Assembly: GCF_014649335.1 (NCBI RefSeq) | Contig: NZ_BMSV01000003.1 | Location: 619,236-683,235, forward strand | DNA from: Streptomyces roseolilacinus | Lineage (GTDB): Bacteria; Actinomycetota; Actinomycetes; Streptomycetales; Streptomycetaceae | Direction: 5' to 3' | Length of the DNA stretch: 64,000 nt | Part shown: positions 58,848 through 64,000 of the stretch, one piece after another | How positions within the stretch are numbered: position 1 is the stretch's first letter | How the letters are laid out: every line of letters begins with the position of its first letter | The notes under the pieces: model-generated | What the model saw: only the letters and a program-made list of their open reading frames with translations | What the model was told of the DNA's origin: nothing | Database searches by the model: none | Program-made: the position numbers and the translations under genes

Positions 58848-61253
58848 ATGCTGCGCAAAAGCAGGCAGCGTCGTGAGCAAGGCAACCGGGCAGAGTCCGG
58901 TCCGACGGGGGCGGGCGCACCCCCGGGGCCCAAGATGGCCGAATCAGGTACCCACCGCAAGGGGCAGGGCGCGATCGTCGAGCGGATCGCCGGCTGGTCC
59001 GTCCGCCACCGCGCCCTCGCCGTCGGCGGCTGGCTGGCCCTCGTGGCCGTCGCCGTGCTCGCCGGCTCCCTGATGACGGGACCGGCGGCCCACACCGACG
59101 ACCCGGGCGAGTCGGGCGTCGTCAAGCGCGTCGTCAACGCGCAGCGGAACTACGAGCCGATCCTGGAGAACGTCCTCATCCAGCCCCTCGACGGCGGCGG
59201 CGGGAAGTTCCTGGACGACCCGGCACTCGTCGCGGCGGCCGACGACCTCGTGGCCGAACTCGCCAAGACCCCCGGAGCGGTCACCGGACTGCGCTCCCCG
59301 AAGGACCCCGGCACGGAACGGCAGGTCTCCGCCGACGGCCGCTCGGGCCTGGTCACCTTCTTCGTCGCCGGCCCGAACGACAGGATGGACGCCCACTTCG
59401 ACACCGTCGCGGAGGCCGTGCGGACCGTGGCCGACCGCCACCGGGACGTGCGCGTCGCCCAGGCCGGGGACGTCAGCCTGTCCCGCGCCGTCGACGACGC
59501 CGTCAAGGAGGACCTCGCCAGCGCGGAGACCACCTCCCTGCCCCTCACCCTGATCATCCTGCTCGTCGTCTTCGGCGCCCTCGTCGCCGCGTCGATCCCG
59601 CTGCTGCTGGCCGCCACCACCGTCGCCGGCACCTTCGGCCTGGTCGCCGTGCTCGAACAGTGGGTCGCCGTCAACAGCGCCGTCACCTCCATGATCCTGC
59701 TGGTGGGCGTCGCGGTCAGCGTCGACTACTCGCTGTTCTACCTACGGCGGGAACGCGAGGAGCGGGCCGCCGGACGCGGTGTCGCCGAATCCCTCCACAT
59801 CGCCTCCCGCACCTCCGGACACGTCGTCGCCGTCTCCGGCCTGACCGTGATCGTCTGCGTCAGCGGCCTCCTCCTCACCGGCCTCGACGTCTTCCGCGGC
59901 CTCACCCTCGGCACGGCCCTGGTCGTCGGCCTGGCGATGCTCGCCTCCGTGACCGTGCTGCCCGCCCTGCTCGCCGCGCTCGGGCACCGCGTCGACAAGG
60001 GCCGCCTCCCGTGGCTCGGCAAGCGCCGCACGACCGTCGTCGAGTCCCGCGGCTGGCAGAGGCTGGCCGCCGCCGTGGTCCGCCGCCCCAAGGCGTGGGG
60101 CGGCGCCGCCGCCCTGGTGCTCCTCGTGATGGCGGTCCCCATGACGGACATGCGCCTCCAGGACGCCGCCGTCGTCAACAGCCTGCCCCGCAGCGCCCCC
60201 ACCGTCGACACCGCCGTCCGCATGCAGGAGGCGTTCCCCGGGGCGCCGACCCCGGCGCGCGTCGCCGTCTGGAAGGAGGACGGCGGCCGGCCGGACACGC
60301 CCGAGGTGCTGTCCGCCGTCGACCGGCTGCGCGAGCGGATCGCCGCGGGCGACGGCCGGCTCTCCGGCCCCGTGTCGACGGTCCGGGTCGACGATGTCCT
60401 GATGGTGCGGGTGCCGCTGGCCGGGACCGGCACCGACGAGGCGTCCGTCGACGCCCTGGAGGCCCTGCGCGAGGTGGCGCTGCCCGCGACCCTCGGCACG
60501 GTCGACGGGGTCGGCTACGCCGTCGGCGGCCGCACCGCCTTCGCCCACGACTTCGAGGAGCAGCTCGGCGGGCGCACGGCCCTCGTCATCGGCTTCGTGC
60601 TCGTCCTCGCCTTCGGCCTGCTGCTGGTCGTGTTCCGCTCCCTCGCCGTCCCCCTGGTGTCGATCGCTCTCAACCTGCTGTCGATGGGCGCCGCGTACGG
60701 GGTGCTGACCTGGGTCTTCCAGGGCGGCGCGCTCAGCTCGCCGCTCGGCTTCACGCCCTACGGCGGCGTCGCCGCGTGGCTCCCGCTGTTCATGTTCGTC
60801 ATCCTGTTCGGCCTGAGCATGGACTACCACATCTTCATCCTCAGCCGGATCAGGGAACGCCGGCTGGCGGGGGCCTCCACGCGGGACGCCGTCGTCGGCG
60901 GCATCGCCGCCAGCGCGGGCGTCGTGACCAGCGCGGCCGTCATCATGACCGCGGTGTTCACCGTCTTCATCACGCTGTCCGCCATCGAGAACAAGATGAT
61001 GGGCGTGGGCATGGCGGTGGCGATCCTCATCGACGCGACGCTCGTCCGCGGGGTGCTGCTGCCCGCGGCCGTGGCCCTGCTCGGCGAACGGGCCTGGACG
61101 CTGCCCGGGTGGCTGGGGTGGGTTCCCGGCGGTGGCGGCGAACGGCGGCGGCCCGTCGCCGCGGCCGCCGCGGCGCCCGCCGACGCGTACGGGACCCTGG
61201 CCACCGAAACCGCGGGGCGGGCGCCCGCCGACCGGTCCGCCGACCCGCGCTGA
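58848..61253 (+). CDS. MMPL-family RND transporter
   Basis: This is an 801-residue proton-driven inner-membrane exporter of the MmpL type that exports lipids or lipopeptides in actinobacteria. There are about twelve membrane segments arranged as 1+5 twice, with two large external loops (about 75-215 and 430-560). Conserved proton-relay motifs are VGVAVSVDYSLFYLRRERE in the first half and FGLSMDYHIFILSRIRE in the second. Repeats GALVAASIPLLLA and AVPLVSIALNLLSMGAAYG confirm the tandem MMPL domains. GGAAGGAA precedes the ATG at 58848. It lies directly before mbtH and the NRPS, so its cargo is probably the peptide product. Confidence 0.92.
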   Translation: MLRKSRQRREQGNRAESGPTGAGAPPGPKMAESGTHRKGQGAIVERIAGWSVRHRALAVGGWLALVAVAVLAGSLMTGPAAHTDDPGESGVVKRVVNAQRNYEPILENVLIQPLDGGGGKFLDDPALVAAADDLVAELAKTPGAVTGLRSPKDPGTERQVSADGRSGLVTFFVAGPNDRMDAHFDTVAEAVRTVADRHRDVRVAQAGDVSLSRAVDDAVKEDLASAETTSLPLTLIILLVVFGALVAASIPLLLAATTVAGTFGLVAVLEQWVAVNSAVTSMILLVGVAVSVDYSLFYLRREREERAAGRGVAESLHIASRTSGHVVAVSGLTVIVCVSGLLLTGLDVFRGLTLGTALVVGLAMLASVTVLPALLAALGHRVDKGRLPWLGKRRTTVVESRGWQRLAAAVVRRPKAWGGAAALVLLVMAVPMTDMRLQDAAVVNSLPRSAPTVDTAVRMQEAFPGAPTPARVAVWKEDGGRPDTPEVLSAVDRLRERIAAGDGRLSGPVSTVRVDDVLMVRVPLAGTGTDEASVDALEALREVALPATLGTVDGVGYAVGGRTAFAHDFEEQLGGRTALVIGFVLVLAFGLLLVVFRSLAVPLVSIALNLLSMGAAYGVLTWVFQGGALSSPLGFTPYGGVAAWLPLFMFVILFGLSMDYHIFILSRIRERRLAGASTRDAVVGGIAASAGVVTSAAVIMTAVFTVFITLSAIENKMMGVGMAVAILIDATLVRGVLLPAAVALLGERAWTLPGWLGWVPGGGGERRRPVAAAAAAPADAYGTLATETAGRAPADRSADPR

Positions 61254-61395
61254 CCCGCACCCGCACCGCCGCCCCGCCCCACCGCACCACCGCATCGCCG
61301 TCCCACCGCACCACCGCACGACCCGGGCCCTTCCGCCCGGGCGCCCGGCTCCGGCCGGCCGCCCGGCGGGAGGGCCCCTTCGCCGAATAGCTCCG

Positions 61396-61413
61396 GTATA
61401 GACGGAGTATCGG
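61396..61413 (+). promoter_or_regulatory. Heptamer direct repeat (GTATAGA-N4-GTATCGG) upstream of mbtH, SARP-type site
   Basis: Two heptamers agreeing at five of seven positions repeat with an 11-bp period, 79 bp before the mbtH ATG. The first differs from the exact pair at 55809-55826 by one base. This is the expected layout for a SARP activator site at the NRPS promoter. Confidence 0.45.
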
Positions 61414-61491
61414 GGCCGCGAGAAAACTGCACGAGCAGAGTGGGGAATACCAGGAATCCCGTTATCCGATGTCCACCGCGAAGGAATTCTC

Positions 61492-61707
61492 ATGGCTGAC
61501 GAGCAGGACGACGACCAGGTCTACCGCGTCGTGGTCAACGACGAGGAGCAGTATTCCCTCTGGTGGGCCGACCGGGACCTTCCCGCAGGATGGCGCGCGG
61601 AGGGCACCGAGGGAAAACGCGCCGAATGCCTCGCGCACATCGGTGAGGTGTGGACGGACATGCGCCCCCTGAGCCTGCGTCGCCGAATGGAGCAGGCGGC
61701 GGGCTGA
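61492..61707 (+). CDS. MbtH-family NRPS accessory protein
   Basis: This is a 71-residue chaperone-like partner of NRPS adenylation domains, needed for their folding or activity. The signature is present: N16-x-E18-x-Q20-x-S22-x-W24, then P31-x-G33-W34, and [10 protein letters not shown] at 54-63. Most relatives have Trp-Pro at positions 24-25; here it is Trp-Trp. GAAGGAA lies 6-7 bases before the ATG. It directly precedes the NRPS gene, as usual. Confidence 0.94.
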   Translation: MADEQDDDQVYRVVVNDEEQYSLWWADRDLPAGWRAEGTEGKRAECLAHIGEVWTDMRPLSLRRRMEQAAG

Positions 61708-61739
61708 CCGCGCGCCGTCCCGGCACATCCGAGAGAGAA

Positions 61740-61760
61740 CGCCCGGCCCGCGGCCGGGCG
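61740..61760 (+). terminator. 9-bp perfect stem-loop between mbtH and the NRPS gene
   Basis: CGCCCGGCC (61740-61748) pairs with 61752-61760 around a CGC loop. There is no T-run. It may act as an attenuator that favours mbtH expression over the long NRPS message. Confidence 0.4.
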
Positions 61761-61806
61761 CCCGTGGGTCACTCAACAGCGGCGGCAGCAGGAGGACGGG
61801 AAAGAG

Positions 61807-64000
61807 ATGAGCGTCGAGAAGAAGAAGCAGGCCGAAGTCGACGCCCTTCAGGAGAGGCTCCTCCGCCACCGGCTCGGCGGCGGACGTTCCCGCGGCCGCC
61901 GCCCGGCCATTCCCCCCGCCGACCGGAACGGAACCCTCCGGCTGTCGTTCGGGCAGCAGCAGATGTGGTTCCTCAACCGGCTCGACCCCGACAGCGCCGA
62001 ATACCTGGTGCCGCTCGCCTTCCGGATCCGCGGCGCACTCGACGCACCGGCCCTGGAACGGGCCTGGGACGCGCTGCTCGCCCGCCACGAGGTCCTGCGC
62101 ACCCGCTACACGACGACCGGGGGCGAGCCGGCCCAGATCATCGACCCGCCCGCACCCGCCGGCCTGCCCCTCGACCCGCAGACCGGCGTCCCGGCCGCCG
62201 AACGCGAGCGGCGGGCCGCCGACTTCGTCGCGCGGGCGTCCCGCACCCCCTTCGACCTGGAACACGACTGGCCGGTCCGCGCCCGGCTGCTGCGGATCGC
62301 GCAGGACGACCACCTCCTCAGCGTCGTCTTCCACCACATCGCCTTCGACGCCTGGTCCACCCGCGTCCTGCTCGCCGAACTGACCTCCCTGTACGAGGCG
62401 TTCGCCGGAGGCCGGGAGCCGTCACTGCCCGCCCTGCCGGTCCAGTACGCGGACTACGCCGCGTGGCAGCGCGCCGAGGAGGCCGGCGGCGCCCTCGCCC
62501 CGCACCTGGAGTACTGGCGCGAGCGGCTCGCCGGGATCGGCCCGCTCGACCTGCCGGCCGACAGGCCCCGGCCGGGGCACCGCGGCCACGAGGGCGCCGA
62601 CGTGCCCTTCACCCTGCCCGACGGGCTGTCGGAGAAGGTCCACAAGCTGGCCCTCGCGCACAACGCCACCCCCTTCTCGGTGCTGCTCCCCGCCTTCCAG
62701 GCGCTGCTCGCCCGCTACACCGGCCGGCGCGACATCCCCGTCGGAACGGTCGCCTCCGGCCGTACGCGCCCCGAACTGCAGGGCCTCATCGGCTACGGCG
62801 TCAACAACCTCGTGATGCGCGCCCGCTGGCAGGGCGACCCGGCGTTCGCCGACCTGGTCGAGCAGGCCCGCGACGACCTGATCGGCGCCTACGACCACCA
62901 GGCCGTCCCCTTCGCCCGCCTCGTCGACGAACTCCAGCCCGAACGGGACATGTCCCGCACCCCGCTCTACCAGGTGGCGTTCACCCTCCACGAGCGCGGC
63001 GGCGAGCGCGTCACCCTGCCCGGCCTCACCATCGAGCCGTACGCGGCGACCGGCTCCGTCGCCAAGTGCGACCTGGAACTGCAGGTCAACTCCGCCGCCG
63101 ACGGCACCTTCCACGGCCAGTTCGTGTACGCCACGGCGCTGTTCGAGCAGGACACCGTGCGCCGCATGAGCCGGCACTTCGTGCGGCTGCTCCAGCAGGC
63201 CGTCGACGACGAGACGCTCCCGCTGTCCCGCCTCGACCTCCTCGACGACGACGAGCGCGCCCTGGTCACCGCGGGCCCCCTCGGCGCCCGACCCGTCACG
63301 CGGACGGTGCACGGGTTGTTCGAGGAGCGGGTGGCGCGTGCTCCGGGGGCGGTGGCGGTGGTGGCCGGTGGGGAGGTGCTCACGTACGCGGAGGTGGACG
63401 CGCGGGCGAACCGGTTGGCGCGGCACCTGCGGGGTCTGGGGGTGGGGCCGGAGTCGCTGGTGGGCGTCTGCCTGGAGCGGGGCGTCGACCTGGTCCCCAC
63501 CCTGCTCGGCGTCCTGAAGTCCGGCGCCGCGTACGTCCCCCTCGACACCGCCCACCCCGTCGAGCGGCTGGGGTACGTCCTCGCCGACGCGGGGGTGCGC
63601 ACCGTCGTCACCACCGAGGCCCAGGTCGGCCTGCTCGCCGGGGTCTTCGACGGCGAGTCGGTGGTCCTGGACCGGGACGGCGCGGTGCTCGACGCGTACG
63701 AGGCGACCCCTCCGGAGTCCCTGTCGGGTCCGGACAGCGCCATCTACGTGATCTACACGTCCGGCTCCACGGGCCGTCCGAAGGGTGTGACGCTCACCCA
63801 CGCCAACGTGGTGCGGCTGATGGCCACCGCGCAGGAGCACTACGCCTTCGACGAGACGGACGTCTGGTCGTTGTTCCACTCGTACGCCTTCGACGTCTCC
63901 GTCTTCGAGATGTGGGGCGCCCTGCTGCACGGCGGCACCCTCGTCGTCGTGCCGAGCGAGGTGACCCGCTCGCCCGACGAGTTCCTGGACCTGCTGGTGG
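61807..64000 (+). CDS. Nonribosomal peptide synthetase, C-A (3' end cut by window edge)
   Basis: This is a multimodular peptide synthetase of which 731 codons are visible. A short basic N-terminus leads into a condensation domain (about residues 45-480) with LSFGQQQMWFLNRL and the active-site HHIAFDAW (H176, H177, D181). An adenylation domain starts near residue 505: LTYAEVDARANRLARHLR, LKSGAAYVPLD, core motif A3 YTSGSTGRPKG (Tyr650) and A4 AFDVSVFEMWG. The first specificity residues are D696, V697 and F700; the rest lie outside the window, so the amino acid is unknown. Because the chain opens with a C domain, it either acylates its first residue or receives a peptide from another protein. 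The ATG at 61807 follows GGAGGACGGGAAAGAG. Confidence 0.95.
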   Translation, partial: MSVEKKKQAEVDALQERLLRHRLGGGRSRGRRPAIPPADRNGTLRLSFGQQQMWFLNRLDPDSAEYLVPLAFRIRGALDAPALERAWDALLARHEVLRTRYTTTGGEPAQIIDPPAPAGLPLDPQTGVPAAERERRAADFVARASRTPFDLEHDWPVRARLLRIAQDDHLLSVVFHHIAFDAWSTRVLLAELTSLYEAFAGGREPSLPALPVQYADYAAWQRAEEAGGALAPHLEYWRERLAGIGPLDLPADRPRPGHRGHEGADVPFTLPDGLSEKVHKLALAHNATPFSVLLPAFQALLARYTGRRDIPVGTVASGRTRPELQGLIGYGVNNLVMRARWQGDPAFADLVEQARDDLIGAYDHQAVPFARLVDELQPERDMSRTPLYQVAFTLHERGGERVTLPGLTIEPYAATGSVAKCDLELQVNSAADGTFHGQFVYATALFEQDTVRRMSRHFVRLLQQAVDDETLPLSRLDLLDDDERALVTAGPLGARPVTRTVHGLFEERVARAPGAVAVVAGGEVLTYAEVDARANRLARHLRGLGVGPESLVGVCLERGVDLVPTLLGVLKSGAAYVPLDTAHPVERLGYVLADAGVRTVVTTEAQVGLLAGVFDGESVVLDRDGAVLDAYEATPPESLSGPDSAIYVIYTSGSTGRPKGVTLTHANVVRLMATAQEHYAFDETDVWSLFHSYAFDVSVFEMWGALLHGGTLVVVPSEVTRSPDEFLDLLV

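Noticed and set aside
62422..63930. Minus-strand open frame across the NRPS
   Set aside because: It is antisense to clear condensation and adenylation motifs on the plus strand and has no recognisable domain.

Overview
The window is very GC-rich DNA with C/G-biased third codon positions, GTG starts, four-base start/stop overlaps, several apparently leaderless genes, F420- and MbtH-type genes, and secreted and lipoproteins. All of this points to Streptomyces or a close actinomycete relative; I cannot name the species. No rRNA, tRNA, CRISPR array, transposase or replication origin is visible. Three genes are cut or broken: an allR-type regulator at the left edge, a decayed phosphopantetheinyl-transferase-like frame at 55954-56526, and an NRPS gene running off the right edge.

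Layout. (1) 1-3282: allantoin catabolism, with an IclR repressor divergent from allantoinase and allantoicase. (2) 3499-11299: a RibD-like reductase, a small membrane protein, a leaderless two-component system, then a tightly coupled sugar ABC transporter (lipoprotein, permease, ATPase) with a ROK sugar kinase and a membrane-anchored protein. (3) 11568-20912: an eight-gene leftward operon that looks like a Pel/galactosaminogalactan-type exopolysaccharide locus. It holds an Agd3/CE18-like deacetylase, a PelF-type GT4 glycosyltransferase, a roughly 12-TM membrane protein, three nucleotide-sugar genes, a spherulin-4-like glycosidase and a GH114 endo-polygalactosaminidase. (4) 21283-27059: a small secreted protein, an M4 metalloprotease, a DUF1348 gene divergent from its probable TetR repressor, and a cold-shock protein. 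(5) 27678-38907: TrhA/hemolysin III, RNase J, a PcaL-like fusion without its serine nucleophile, an MBL hydrolase, exonuclease III, a CocE/NonD hydrolase, an L,D-transpeptidase and small exported or membrane proteins. (6) 38989-46121: gamma-glutamyltransferase, then a reductive pyrimidine/hydantoin catabolic operon ending in an F420-type oxidoreductase. (7) 46245-55782: YeaQ-type membrane protein, MBL protein, two disordered microproteins, a 1535-residue protein of unknown function, an IMPase-family phosphatase, an FAD oxidoreductase and a macro-domain protein. (8) 55809-64000: the left flank of a nonribosomal peptide cluster, with the decayed PPTase-like frame, type II thioesterase, DedA protein, HTH regulator, coiled-coil membrane protein, MMPL transporter, MbtH and an NRPS beginning C-A.

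How the parts work together. Regions 1 and 6 salvage nitrogen and carbon from purine and pyrimidine ring products. Region 2 looks like sensing, import and phosphorylation of a sugar. Region 3 would make a nucleotide-activated amino sugar, polymerise and export it, partly deacetylate it outside the cell, and trim it with two hydrolases. This brings together in one bacterial operon the enzyme classes of the fungal galactosaminogalactan cluster and the bacterial Pel cluster, and it is the most notable system here. Region 8 probably makes and exports a (lipo)peptide. Matching 11-bp-period direct repeats ahead of its first frame and ahead of mbtH suggest control by a SARP-type activator encoded outside the window. 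Family assignments come from remembered motifs and gene context, not from database searches.
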